A stretch of 64,000 nucleotides of DNA from Nautilus pompilius (Eukaryota; Mollusca; Cephalopoda; Nautilida; Nautilidae): NCBI GenBank assembly GCA_018389105.1, contig JACATO010001117.1, forward strand, positions 434,001-498,000, read 5' to 3'. The notes under the pieces were generated by a model, which made no database searches, was not told the DNA's origin, and saw only the letters and a program-made list of their open reading frames with translations. Position 1 is the stretch's first letter, and every line of letters begins with the position of its first letter. This document shows positions 34,401 to 49,400 of this stretch, piece after piece. The position numbers and the translations under genes are program-made.

Positions 34401-37400
34401 AAAAACCACTTTATAAACTAATGTGGCGGAGTGTGTTGGCTGAAAATTTGCATTTAGATTTTTTTATTTAGTAAAATTTTAATTCAGGTTTTGTTTCTTT
34501 ATGGATGATTTCTGTTCTAGTTTTTCAAATTATTTAATGGCCTGTGTTCCTAAATGTTATAACAATGGTGGACATTGGTTTTTAAAAGAAATACTAAGGG
34601 AGTACTCGATTGCAAGTGTAAATGAAATAGTGTCATTACTATTTTACTAAGGAAGATGACAAAGAAATTGCAGATGGCATTTTTTTTTCACTCATTTATG
34701 TTAAATATTGACTAATGGATAAGCTACAACAATTGCTGGATGACTCATTATTTACACTCGGAATATTCTGAATTTATTTTGTGATTCTGTTTGCTTATTA
34801 TGTTTTTCCCCACAATATGAATGGGTTGTGTACAGTATTTCTAGGGATACTTTTTTGATTTGGGTTCTTTTGATTTTACAAAATGGGTGTAAATAACACT
34901 TGAAATATTCTGAATTTATTTGATTCTGCTGCTTTATATGGCTGCTGCTGCTACTGCTGAATTAAAAATATTTCATATTTCAACTATAAAGAATTTCAAT
35001 GGGTTACTAAAAATTATCTGTTCTAGACTATACCTTACAATAAATGCAAATTGAAAGTCTTCAAAATGCAACTTTAGATTTCTAACCTGCTTTGGTGGCA
35101 GCTGCATGCAGGTGTCAACATTCAAACTACCAATAACAGCTGCAGTACAGTACAATATTTCTGTCGGAAGGAGCAGCAGCAGGTAAGTGGAGTTGAAATT
35201 GAGTCAATGCATAGAAAATTGGTTAATGCCTATCAATAACTGGTTTTCACTAACTAGTTTATTCCAGTGAGAATTTTTTTTTAAAATTGATTCAAAGCAT
35301 TCATTCAGATGTGCACTTTTTGACATCTAAATGTATATTATAACTTTAAATTATTCCTTTATTGTTCAGCTTATTTGTTTTCCAGAATTTTTTATGACCA
35401 TACAATGTTGCAATAAAGACGACGTATTGGTAGATTTCCACAAGAGAGCTGACAGTCTGCAGTCACTAGGAGATAAGTTGCCATCTGTTAATTTGCAGAC
35501 ATTTAAAGAGCAGGTAATTCCTTTTAAACAGCACTAGATAAAAAAATCAAGAGTCTTGTATTAATATTTCAAAGCTGTCTAGATGATTACTGGAGTGTTT
35601 ACCTGGCTGGCACCTCAAACCGAACTGTTTATTTCTGAAGTTAATTTTTAACTGGATAATTTGCTTGTGAGTTGCTATAGGTTAAATATAATTACTCTGT
35701 TAGATTAAAGATTTTTGATGAGAAAAGTCTGTTTGCTTTTAATCATTTAGTATTATGAGCTATACCAACAAATGTTTGATGTTCCTTACTACTTATCTCA
35801 ATTAGATTTATCTGGCCTGCTTTACAGATGTTTGAGTAGGAATCTTATTTAGGACATTTCTGAAAGATTTTGGCATTTAAAAATTGTTAGAGCATAAACA
35901 AGGCTTCGTGACAACTGATTAAGCTTGAAGATTATAACGCGGCTTTTTGTCATGCAACATTGATGTATGGAATAGATTACCAACAAAAGGTGTGTAGATA
36001 AGCAACTCTTGTATAAATTGTGAAGTCTTACCAATCTTTCTGCCTCTTTATAATTGAGTTGTTGTTTATCTCTTACTACCATTTTAGACGTTAAATGGCT
36101 GCTTGCTTGCTTGTGTTAAATGTTTGTCTGAATCTGTTGATAGTTTTTCTGGTTTATCTTATCTGAAAATGATAAATTTACTCCCAAGTTTAAATTGGAT
36201 TGTGACAATTTTGCATGAATAAAACCAATTTCTGAAACTAATTCTTTGTTAAAGCTGAATATAAACATAAATTTCTCTTAACGAGTGGTTCTATCAACAA
36301 TTTGGCAGAGAAAAAAATCCTTGCTAACATTAATTGTTATTATATAATAATTTTATTTAAAGATGAATATGATATAATTGTAGAAAGTACATAGTTTATT
36401 TAGGAAGTAAGTAGCTTCTTATGTTCATTGTTAACAAAGATTCCATTGCTGAAAGTTGCCACATGTCCCAGTTTTCTTTGTTAAATAAAGTGTTTAACCA
36501 TAGGAAATTTTCAGTTATATCTTAGGTTAGTAATTGGAGTACCTTCAGTGGAAAACTCCAGAAGGTTCTGAGAAGGTTCCTAGGCAACGCATGGGTCCCG
36601 ACACACTTAACGCGTGCGCATTACTCACCGTAATTTTTGTGCTGCTTCTGTGCTTTGTTGTTGGTGTGAATATACTTTTAAAATGCTGAGAAGGCCTGCA
36701 AATACCCCTACAGTACCGTAGTGATAGCTTACCTTTCTGATGGTTTCATGCACAAAATGATAAAAATTGTTGCACAAACACCTGTAGGTATATGTATCCA
36801 TATGCAGTTGTAATGTTGTTGTAAATGAGCTTGTGCCCAGACCCCACTCCCCAGTGGGTTTTCATGCACAAATGATTAAAAATTGTTGCATAAAACTACC
36901 TGTAGGCTATATGTATCCATATGCAGTTGTAATGTTGTAAATGAGCTTGTGCCCAGACCCCACTCCCCAGTGGGTTACCTACCAAATTAAGCCAGTAAAT
37001 CTGTATTCCAAAATCCGAAAAATTTCGGAATCCAAAACACATTCAGCCTCAGGGATTTTGGATAAGGAATTATCAACCTGTATTTAGTTTTCATTTATTC
37101 TTTTGAAATTCTTAGAAACAATTCTTGTAACTGAATTCCTGGACAAAGTTTTTGTTGTTTTCTTTGCTTTTAATGAATTAACAAATTTTAAAAAATAAAA
37201 TGCTGCATTTGTATCTCCCTTTTTGTTTTTACATTTAAATTGTAATTGATGTATCTTTTGCTTAAAATTTTCTTTAATATAATCTTTAGACAGTATTATA
37301 TAAAACAGTAATTCTCTTCTTTTTTCACTCTTATATAACTTTGTTAATTTTCATAATTTTTCAGAAAATATTTCAAGAGCACTGGACACATTTGATTGAA

Positions 37401-40400
37401 GCTTACATGGCCATTTATTGCTACATTCAGAACAGTGCCTTCCTTGAAAAACTTTTACAAATAGCAGCTTGTGGATGGGTAAAAAAGTAAGACTGGCCAG
37501 GAGTTTTCTTTGATTCACTTTTGTCTTGTTTACCTTAAGATATCATTCATTGGTTACCAGTTTGTTATTACAAGGCCCTGTTGTGGGGGAGGGGGAGATA
37601 ACTCTCAACGTCATTTTTAAACAGACACCGACTTCCACCCTGGTAACTTAGCTATTCATTTACAAGTCTGGGTTGGTAAGATTTTTCTTTTACGCAACAG
37701 TAATTATCACTAAAAAAGACCGGAAATAATAATGCTTGAAGGTTTATATTAGTTTTTTGTCACCAGCAGAAGTAATGGCAGCAAACCTAAATACTCACGT
37801 TGACCACAGATGTGTTGCCCTTTTTTTAGGTTCAGATTTCTCACTGACTACTAAAAGTTGACATCTTTCTGATACATTCTTGTCATTCCTTCCTAACACC
37901 AACAAACTTTACATCTGCTCTTCAGGAAGCAGACATCTCAGAGCAGCAGTTCAACTCGATTTAAACTGGAACTACTGATAATGTAGCATATTCATTCAAA
38001 TTTTATTTGTTGTAGACAATATTTTTAAAATTGGATCTTTTTATGTTTCTGTTTTGGTTGCTAAGTCAAAATAGTTTCAAGGCACATGAGTAGCATCTGG
38101 CAATTAGTTGGTGTAATGATGTTGACAACATTTATAAGAGGCAAGATTAAATGAAAACCAGAAAATGGTTATAACATTAAAACAGAATGGATGTTGTATA
38201 TATAATTATTTTTCTGCATAGTCCCCTTCTCTGTTGATGCACTTATGTCAACAAAAAAGTAATGCATAAATCCCAGCGTTTGCAAAGTCTTGAAAAGTTT
38301 TTGATTTTCCTTATCTATTCATTCCCCAGAATAAAATCTGGAAAACTGGTCATTAAAACAGTTGTGAAGTAAATGTAAATCTAGTACATGCCTATAGTCT
38401 CACTTCCATACCAAGGGGGGGGTCCTCCATGTGCAATTTTCTGTAAGGTTAATTATTTTTACTTGCTTACAATCACATGACAGTTAACAAAGTTATCAGA
38501 ACGCAGTTTCTGTAAACCTTGTTGCACCTGATCACCTGTGTGTTTCAACTTTGACTTACCTAACCAAATCTCAGAGGTCGCTACTAAAAACTTATTTTTA
38601 GATGTGAGGAGGGGGGGAGCAATCACAGTATCAGCAATATGGTAGACTAGTTAAAGAAAATTAGATTTTTATAATGCCAGGTAAATGCATCTTCAATCAA
38701 AAGTGGCTGAGCCAACCTGTGCTTACTGGTTCAAAGAAATTAAAGGAGATGTCATTCATTATTTGGGCTTGTTGACCATAGTTTGTTCTCCAATATATAA
38801 TAATAATTATTATTGTAATGAAGACTAAAATATTTTTATAGACTGAAACAATGTACAAATTGATACAGGTTTTTGGGATTTATGTAATATGACATGTCTC
38901 CTAATTTTGTGATTTGTTTTCTTAAATAAGGTTTGGCCAACTTTGTACAAATCCTAGAATCTCTTTTGCATAGAAAGTGAATTGTCTTTGAACTGCCGTC
39001 TTGATGTTATTGCCACTGTCAAACTGTTCACCACATGATGTTTCTTTAAGCAGTCTACACATAAGTCAGTTCTAAGATAGATGCTGAAGGATCTCATACC
39101 CTAACTCTGTAATGATTTCCAACATCCTGGCACCACTATACTGACAAGTATTGTCATGCTTCATACCCACCTTGCTCCAGTATACAAACACGTCACTTAG
39201 TACAGATAGATGATAACATAACAGGTCACAATATGAATGGCTAGTGAGAGTCACATTTAGGGGGAAAATCTATTAAAATAATTTCAGACATCTCCCATAA
39301 TTTTGTGAATGTCTCCTGCTAACCATTGCATTTAAAATTTTTTGGTTGATGGAGAATTTGTGGCACCATTCCATACAAATGAGTTGGCTTAAAATAAACT
39401 CAAGATCCATCATCAAGCAGTTTGCACCTGGCCTTTTGAAAGGTCACAAGAAGAGCATGCATGCACATACACTGATTTCTTTCATTTCTACTAGTAGAAC
39501 CTATCTTGAAGATAATTTAAAAAAATTCATTTCTTTACAAATGATTGTGAACTGAACCATAACTCGACATAATTTTGTGCACTTAAATAATCATAACTCA
39601 GTGGTTTGCTTGAATTATGTATTCCACTTCTCAATATTCATCGCTTTATTACAAAATGAATCTTGCAAGGTCTTGTTGTCACTTACTGATTCAGTTCTTA
39701 TATAAAACTTGCTCACCCATTTATAAATACTAGTCTGTGACTTACAATAGCTTTATTCTCCTATATATTTCTTAACAGTTTACATTTTCTGTATTAAGAA
39801 ATTTATAAAACATTGATGTCTTCTTTTATTCAAATCTAAATGAGCACAGCTATTTTGAATGATATATCAAAATTTCCAGTTGGGTATAACATGATTTAGT
39901 CAGTTTACTAAGAGCCATCAGGGGCTTATACAACCCAAGTTTCATTGAGATTGGATTATTAAAAAAATAGTAGCAATACTTCACCCTTGATAATGACAGG
40001 ACTGACCAGGTCTTACAACAACAAATTAAAGGCTTACCAAATTTACTTAAGTGTCTATTTTGATGTTCTAAATTTCCTATAATAATGATGATTGTATAAA
40101 AAATGTTTAAGTTGGACTGAACCTGAAGGAAGAGATTGGATGCTGATATATGTATGGACAGAACCACAGAGAAATATAAATAACTTTCACGTCTTTTATA
40201 GAAAGTTGTTCTAACTCATTGATTGGGAAACTGAAAGCTAACTTTGTCACTTTTTTGTTTGCTTATTATTTTTTGTTAATACCACTCTAAAATCAGTGAA
40301 ATTCTGGTCACAAAGAATTTTGTAAAGTAGCTTCTTAATGAGTCAAATTTCTTCTTTATCCATTTAGCAAAAGACAGTTACTGGCTACATAATAATAATG

Positions 40401-43400
40401 GAAAAAATTCTGCCTGTAAATAAAACCAATCTAAACTGGCATTGCTGTTGTTTCTAGGCACAAACAACAACATGACATGCATTGGTAGTTGTGAAATCTG
40501 GTATAAATATAGAGGAGAGCCATAATTAATAATTTTAATGGGTTTTTGTAATACACTGACCAAAGCAATGTAGGGATATTCTGTATGAGACCTTTTTTAC
40601 AACTATTCATAATACCTTGGTCAATTTAGGAATCTACACAAGAACATCCAGTATTTTCAGTCCTAAGTCAGATTACCTTCTCTGGTGAGGCCATATCATT
40701 TGTGCAAAGCCACATTAATTAGTTAACCTTCATGGAGGATAATATAAGGATCCATTATGCGATAATAGTCATAAACCACCTTCATGATACAAATATCCAA
40801 TATCTTGCATGGCTTGTAGTTCCTCTGGATGCATTGACAGTGATCATGTGATCTTGGGATTACTTCAGAACTCTGTCAAGCCTTGACAAAAGAATAGAAC
40901 ATACAACAAGTCTTCAGATGTCTGTTGGAATAATGAGATGCAGGTGCAAATCTGTTGTACAAGCCAGAGGCATCCATGTGCATGCTAGCGAAGTCTAGGT
41001 AGTGACTGATTTAGTGTCGTCATTACATGTATCACAATGTCTAGTTGTTGCACAAAATGAGTTCTGTATATCAAAGTTTATGGTAAACTTTGAATTATGT
41101 GCAGATGTTTTAGCCTCAATAAATTCATACAATATATATATATATATATCACAATACCTCTGTATTGTTAGATCAGCATAGTTGACCATTAATTAAAATG
41201 GTTTACAAAAATTTGTTGGATTGATTAGTTAGTTTATAAATGAAAGTTTTCAAATGGCATTTTTATGCCACAGTATCTTCAAATATCAAATATTGTTTTA
41301 TGAAGGGGAGGTCTGTTTATGACTTGAAAATACTTTTCCTTAATCAGATGATGCTTTTTGTGAGAACTAGGAAGATGGTAATAATAGGTAATATTCATCC
41401 TACCAATACTAAAGATTTATGCTCGGTGTACTGAGAATTTTGTGTAATTGATTTCATACTATACTTTGTGTCTTTATTACATTGATGTTTGACTGTAATC
41501 TATGAAAGATTAAACAAATTTTAAAATTCCTATCTTAGGATGCTCTCAGTTTATTCATATGTATTCCCTTTGTGGAGATTTCTTCTAGTGGCAGGAGATA
41601 TTTCACTTCATTCTACATGACCCTTTTCTAAGTTCAAATCAAAGCAACTCCAGATTTTTACTGTAGGCTGAGAACCTAGAAGTACATATTTAAATGATAG
41701 AATGCACAAAAATAGTAGTTTTATAGTCAAAATTAAATAAAATATATTGTTCTGGAGCAGAAACTGATCTGTTATTTTGGATGGGGATAGCTATTTGTCA
41801 TTGTTGCTAGCCTGAATGCTTAGAGAAATATTAAATCAAAACATGATGTAAAGACGACTAATGTGACATTAAAACTGAAAAATATTCAGATGTTCAATTT
41901 GTATGGATTTGAACCATGAATGACTGTTATTTGGTATAGTATTTAGATTAATTTTATTATACTTTCCAAAAAATGAAATGCAACAGTGTTTAGGTGGTGA
42001 TAAATGTATTTACTGTCACCTAACATTGTAAATTTCTGTAGACATTGCACTGTCTTATGGATTGATAGTCATAAAACCACCATCACCATAGGAATCTGAA
42101 AAGACAATCATGAGTGCACCATCAGCTTCACACCAGTGAATCACAGATGTCAAACTATAGTGGAATTGAAAGATGTTCATCCAGTCTTCTGTTAAGTCCT
42201 GACGATGTTCCTGGTATGTCTGAGGTGCTAATTGGCAATATCATTCATAACAATCGAGCTCGTTTAAAAGGTATTTGATGGAGTTTAGGTTTTGGAAACG
42301 AAGATGGTAGCATATTGATGATGTCATTGTGTTGCAAATCCCAAAATACCCTGCAGTGTGAGGGTTAGTGTTGCCTTGTTGAAAAACCCCATTAAGCTTG
42401 CATGGAGGGTATGGATGTCTCTGTAAAACCTCATTTCTGTATCTAGTTTCTGTCAAATTTTCTTCTATAAAATCATTTAGTGTTTATAAGACATTTCTCT
42501 CCATACCATAATAGTTCCTTTACCAAATTCAGTTAATGTGATATACATAGGTAGAACTATAGCATTTCTTCAGTAGTAAACTCTATTGACCAGCAGCATA
42601 AAATGGAATTTATTACTGAACATTACTCCTCCATTGCTTATGAAACCATATCCTGCACTTTTGACATTAATGGAGGCAGTAAGTTTGCTCATGCACCTGG
42701 GTTGGGTTAAGGGGCTAGACATCTGGCATAGCTTTTTGCTGTCAATGTGTAGTGGTGAACCAATTCTGCACATGCCATCAAAGCTGTCTGTAGTTATCAA
42801 CCTGAACATAGTCTGTCTTTGGCACTTTCATTTTGTTGAAATCGATGCCAGTCTGATTGTGGTAAGTTTATGACAGCAACCTCTTTGTAGGGCATTCCAT
42901 TTTACAGCCTTTCATTTTGGTTTGTCAGATAATCTGGTATTTTATCATTATCAGAATAATTGCAGTAAATGTGATTATGCAACACCAGACCCAGCCAGCG
43001 TGATTTGCACATGTAAAACAAGACTTCCTTGGTGCCCACTACTGGAAAGCTATATTATTTTCCATGCATGGTGGTGGCTAGAGACATTTGAATCAACATT
43101 CAGCATTTTGTTGCATAATGTTTTGAATGGCATATAAAAATTATCTTAATGACTACCCATTTACTATCATAGTAAACTAGCTGTGCAGTTTGAATATTTA
43201 TTAAAGTATTGCACACACTATCGAGCATGTATCAGTTATCCTTTTTATTTGATTATGTGCATTTCTTGTTTTTATATTGCAGTTCCAGGCAAAAAGATGT
43301 TCTTACCTGTGAATACTGCCAACGTAATGTTGGGCTTTGGAGTTTCAAAAACACCAATGGAAACAATTCCAGTAAAATACCTGGTGAAGATAACAAAGAG

Positions 43401-46400
43401 GAAGATATTACTCCATCAAAAAAACAGATAAAACTAGTAAGTTGTTTTGATATTTTGACAAAATCAATTTTAGCGATTTTGCATCAACTAGGCTAATAGT
43501 TTGAAAGATTATATCAGGTCGTTACAAAGGTTTTGTTGGTTTTTATATTATGTTAATTTTGGTTTCACTTTTTGCATGCTAGTGAAGGTGTATGTAGATA
43601 AGGTATATGTTGTTTTGTAGTGTGTGCTTTGGCAACATTATACAAAACCTACCTACCTTAAAAATCATAAAATGGATATTAGTTTCAGGGTTCTGAGTGA
43701 AGCGTGGATAGAAAAGTTTTTTGTGCCATTTTGCTTCCTGAGCTCAAACCAGGCCAAAAAGGGAGCGAGGCGACTCGTAACATTAAGTGACCATGGGACG
43801 AGGACTCAGCAAATGAGCGCAAAGTACAACGATAATTTGCAAAGTTTTGGTCAGGAGATGTGAGCCTCAAAGATAAGGAATGTAGCGGATGTCCTTCCAG
43901 CTTTGATGGCGACCGTCTGAAAGCCTCAATTGAAGTTGATCCAAGAAAAACTGTGCAAGAAATTGCTGGAGAGCTTAATGTAAGCACTGCAACTGTTTCC
44001 TGGCACCTTGACACAATCAGCCAAGTGAAAAAGCTTGACAAGTCGGTGCCCCACTAGTTGAATGAACAGCAACAAAATGTCGATTGGAAACCTGCTCTTC
44101 ACATATCGTAAGAAACAAAAACGACCCATTTCTTGACCAAATCATTACATGTGGTGAAAAACGGATCCCTTACGACAATTGCAAATGATCAGTACAGTGG
44201 ATCGACAGAGACCAGGCACCTAACCACATCTCAAAACCAAACCTCCACCCAAAGAAGGTCGTGGTCACTGTCTGGTGGACTGCAACTGGTGTCATCCACT
44301 GTAACCTCTTGCAACCTGGCAAAACCGTCACAGCTGAAAGGCTGTTGTGTGAATTAAACGCTGTTCATCAGAAACTCTCCTAACAACAGCCAGCATTGGT
44401 GAATCGAAGAGGCCCAATCCTGCTCCATGACAATGCTCGCCCTCATGACTCTTCAAAAACTGAACACGTAGGGGTGCGAAGTTCTCCCTCACCCAGCCTA
44501 TTCACCAGACCTTTTTCTACCACCTTTTCAAACACCTCCACAGCTTCCTCCGTATGAAATCCTTCTCCAACCAAGCAGCAGCTGAAACTGCCTTCAACCA
44601 GTTTATCGACTCCAGAAATCCAGATTTTTTTCAAAATGGTATAAATGCACTAGTAACTCGTTGGCAGAAGTGCATCGATTGTAATGGAACTTACTTTGAT
44701 TAATAAACTTCACATTCAGCAACGATATGAAGTCTCATTGTTGCAGTAAAAACGAACAAAACGTTTGTAACAACCTGATATTATTAGCGAATGTTAAAAG
44801 TGTTAACTCTGCTTCTGTTACACGATGTTGGACTTCTCTAAAAAAAAAAGTAATTAGAAAGGTCTCTTGGAATTTTAACTAAACAAAGTACTGCGTTGCA
44901 TACTGATCCTAAGTTGCCATGATAATACTTTAATCTTAAAAATATTTTATGTGTTATTAAAACTTATCAGATTTTTCCATCATCATCATTTTTATGCCAA
45001 TTTCCCAACACTGTCTTTTTTTAGTGAAGTCTTCCTCTTGCTAAGAGAATGGATCAGGCATAGTGTGATATTGCACTTCCCAATTCATCTGTCCTCAGTA
45101 TTATTTTGAAGTTTAGAGAACTAAAAGTATGGTTACTAACCCTAACGAAGGTCATCCAATAAATATGTGGAAGAAAGAGAGATAAGGAGATTGTTAAAAG
45201 AAGACAGAATAAAAGCTTCTATACATGTTACCAAAGAGCCCAAACGTCTCTTCACGCGTTGGTCATCGTAATTGTTGAATGTGGGAGCTAAGTAGGCATT
45301 CATGTAGGTACTGTACTATAAATAGCATGTGGTTAATTGCACAAAGGTAACAAAGTGCATGGTGATGCTTCAAAAATGTTTGAATGCCATGAGCAATTTT
45401 TGTCAGCTCCGAGAAGAGAATCTTGTTAATTTTGAACGGCTGTCATATGCAAAGATTGAAGAAATGGGTGAAAAGAAACCAGTCATATCAGTGACATTTT
45501 TCAAACTCGATGTGCCCAACTGCAGATTTGACACACAGTTGTTAATGATAAATCAGTCGTTATAAGCACTAAAGAACATGGAATAGCCTGTATTTCACAT
45601 AGAACGTTCAGCTTACTAACATTGTTTATACCATCTCCACTTATAGTCATACTTTTGTGATTATAAGCAGAGTGTGAATTCAAGGAAAAGTAGCCATAAA
45701 GGCGGTATTAGTGAAAAGAATGGAAATGACTAATTGGGATAAAGTTATTTGGAAGGGTGAACTGGAGGTAAAAGTGTGTAGTGGCCACTTTTAAGAGTCA
45801 TCGTCAAAAGGCTCTGCTTTGGAGATGTATGACCTCAAGAGTTGATCAGTCGGAATTTATAGAAGAAATCATGGACAGATACGTGCACAAGGACATACTG
45901 GAAAAAACACTGTTACCATCAGCAAGGTAACTGTTGGCGTGGAAATATATTTTTCAACAGGATAATGATCTCAAGCATTCCTTTTTTTCACAGAGATAAA
46001 GGTAAAAGTTCTAGAATGGCCAGATTTAAACCAAACTGAATGACTGTGGAAAGATATGAATTGATTATTTTTATTAAATGGAATTAACTCGTTATTATCT
46101 AATCTTAAATAGTTAATCAAATGGGTCAAATAAATTATTCTGGGTGGTTAATCTTTTTGTCACGACAATGCGCCAAGAAATGGTTTTAAAGCAGGATTTG
46201 ATAGGACAAGTCACATAGATGGGAGATATGCTACCTGTTCTTCAAGCATTCTGATAACTTGCTCGTTATTGATGAACATAAGTTACCTGAAACTGTCCTC
46301 ACCAATCCTTTGACATTTCTTTTGTTAATGTAACTTTCATCATTCTACAATACAAAAACAACTTTGGGAACTCAACATGTCATTTATTTTTCTCCTCGTA

Positions 46401-49400
46401 ATCAAAATAGTTTTAGACTAGGCCTTGTTGCCATGTGACTTTTGTCAGTTAAAATGTTTTTAATCAGTAGCGATGTGGCATTGATTGTTCAGATATTTAT
46501 GTGCTTTGTTGGTGAATGATGCACACAGCTTGCTTTTGATATTGTATACTTTGTTGGAAATATGAAAAAAAAAAAAATGGGTATCAAATGCAACTGCATC
46601 TCATGTATAAAAATGAAATGCTCCAATGTATAACCATGCAAGCAATCAGAAAGTGTTGCACCTGCAGCAGATCTATAAAAGTATAGCGGTGAATACTATA
46701 GCTTCTAGGAAGGAAATATCACATGACAAGTATATATAAATCAAAGTCTTAGTTAGTGAAATCTACTCCATACTGCAGATTACAGACTGACTCCATCTTT
46801 CAGAAGGAAACGTGTGTAAGACTATGAGGAGGAAATTACAAAACTGGTAGTGTTGACAATAGATGTGATTGAGAAAGAAAGCTCAAACTCTCCAAAAGTG
46901 ATGTCAACCTCCTCAGGATTTGTTTTCTACACAATAGGTGATAAGCCAGTAAAGACCCTGCAAATGAACTAGCTGCAAGTGCCGGGGTTAGGTTTTCTTT
47001 GAGAACAGTATGATGCACATTAGCGCAAAGTGGTCTCTGGATATATGGCTTCCTGGAAACTTTTGAGGGAGAGGCAACCAAACAACAAGGCTGAAATTGG
47101 AAAGGTGGAATTACCAAACCTGGCACAAGGTGCTCTTTTCAGATGATTCCAAGTTTGAACTGTTTGACAATAATCAACGGTAGTTTGTTCAAAGGTGGAC
47201 TGGGAAGCTGGCATGAAAGTTAATGTTCAACAGTTAGAGTGAAGCATGGGGTCTGATCAGTACAAGTCTAGTAGTGCTGCATATCGGCTGAGGGTGTAAA
47301 TCTGCACCATAAAATCAAAGGTACACTGACTGCCAACAGGTACAGGTAGGTTCTTATCCGGCATGCCATTCCCTCAGACAGACATCTTACTGAGTGCAGA
47401 TAGCCATATGTGGTGAAAAACTATCTGGAACATAAAGAGGCTGATGGAACACACACAGGATGCTTTGGACTGCATATTTTGATATGAATGTTATTGAAGC
47501 TATAAGTAGTTATATGGCTACTGAGAAAGTCAAACAGCAACCAAACCATCTGATAACCTGTATGGGAGCATAGTCAGGTTCTATATAATGCAAAGGTCTC
47601 ACATACAAAACTACTAATGTGCTATTCTATGTATTCATTTTGTTTTTCTTTAACAATGTACTGCTTTTCTCAGTTGGAATTATTCATTATTTGTGTATAT
47701 CCTGTGTGTGTTTCCATAATTATTTCTGTTTTATTGGATTAGAAATTGTTCCATGTATTGCATGTACTTGAAGCACAAGCTGCTGAAATAAGCAGATTTT
47801 CATTCAATACTTTGGTTTAAATGCTTTTTTTTTAAGGTTTTTTAAAAAATTCTTTAATTGTTTGCTATATTTTTATACTATAGTATAGGTATACAAATTC
47901 TCTGTTATCTATTAAGTTTGAGAAACATTGTGGTTTCTAGAAACTTTTTAATTTTCAATCATTAAAGTATATTATAATAAAAATATTCCAAAATGATTTT
48001 ATCTCAAACTTCTGTTTTTAAAATTTCTGTTGAAAGGAAGAACCAGACATCAAGTAGCAGTAAAGCTTCATTTCTGATGTTTTATGCGAATAGAATGCTG
48101 TGGCAATCTTTACTCTGGAATTTTGATCCCTAGAGAATATTAGAAATAGTTTGTGCTTAACTCCTGTGATTCCTGGCCATTGCCCCTTACACACAAAAAA
48201 AGGATTTTTTAGGTTTTTTGTTTCATATTTTTTAGATTTTATGTTTTAAAAAAAGAAGTCATATTATAAGAGAATATAAAAATGTGAAGAAAAAAAACCA
48301 TTTACTTACATTTTCTTAGTGTTGAGGAGATGTAGAAGTCGATGTCGACATGACTAAGGGAGCAGTGTTGAGGGTGAAGTGAGTGGTGGTGGAAGTTGTG
48401 CGGCAGACGAGAGCTTCACTGAATACTACATATTCTATTTTGTTGATATTTAAGACAAACATTTATAAATATAATGTATATTAGTCTATATAACTGTACA
48501 TGTTATTATAATAATATAAAAGATAATATACATGAATATAATGTTAGTTTATATCACTTTAGTTGTTTTGACATCATAAATTATATAAAAAATAGCTAAA
48601 TTACAAATCTCCAGAAGATAACATCACTTCCATCACTTGTGTCTAATATTCTGTGTATCTTGTTAGAGGTTAAGTTCTCATGAAACTTATCCTTCGAAGA
48701 AGCAGAAAACACTGCAGGATGTAGAGGGACATGGGATATCCATGATGACAAAAGTGCAGCTGGTGAGATGAAGGAGTGTGTGGGTAGATGTGTGTGACCA
48801 GAACATTCTAGACGAGAGAGGAAAACCTAAAAAAATTGTTGCTCCCTAACTAAGAATAGCCAATCCCTATGGTGCTTCATTTGTTCATTGGAAAATAGTG
48901 GGTATATGTACACAATCCACAGCCTAGGGGTTAATGTTTTACTTGTAAAATGTGGGGATTTACATCATTGCAAGTTTTTGAAGGAGTTTATTACTCTCTG
49001 CAGTTCCTCTGTCACTAACTTGATTTTCAAGTTTATATTTGTATTTCAGAGTATAAAAGATGCCTTTGATCCTGTTGCAGAGCACCGGGATTGGTGCCCT
49101 TGGGTGAGAATAGATGAGAATATTTCCGAGTGCAATCATTCATATAAGTCAACTTATTCTGCTCATTCTCTAGTCAAAACAACAGTTACTTCTACCGCTC
49201 CTGCCGACAGACATCATCATGGAACAGTTACAAACTGTATATCACAACCATCTTGGGCTAAAGTAGTACTACTATTTTCTTCCCATTCTCAAAAACCCAT
49301 TGAAGAAATGGAAAGATTAAAGCGGGTGTGTATTATCTTTATATCGTGATGTATTATCAAGGTTTGAATTAAAGACCAAAAAAACTTACACGCAGAATGT

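Larger units (their letters stand above)
32266..37364. other. ZC3HC1 introns 2-5 (around exons 3-5)
   Basis: AT-rich introns. Intron 5 (35514-37364) holds a 116-bp tandem duplication (36745-36976) and a Tigger/MER2-like scrap (36990-37085). Intron 3 has a segment near 33420-33660 that is less AT-rich and unexplained. Confidence 0.5.
43437..48666. other. ZC3HC1 intron 7
   Basis: 5.2 kb. Holds mariner copy 2 and two Tc1 remnants. The rest (44790-45120, 46080-46550, 47810-48660) is AT-rich with no recognised content. Confidence 0.6.
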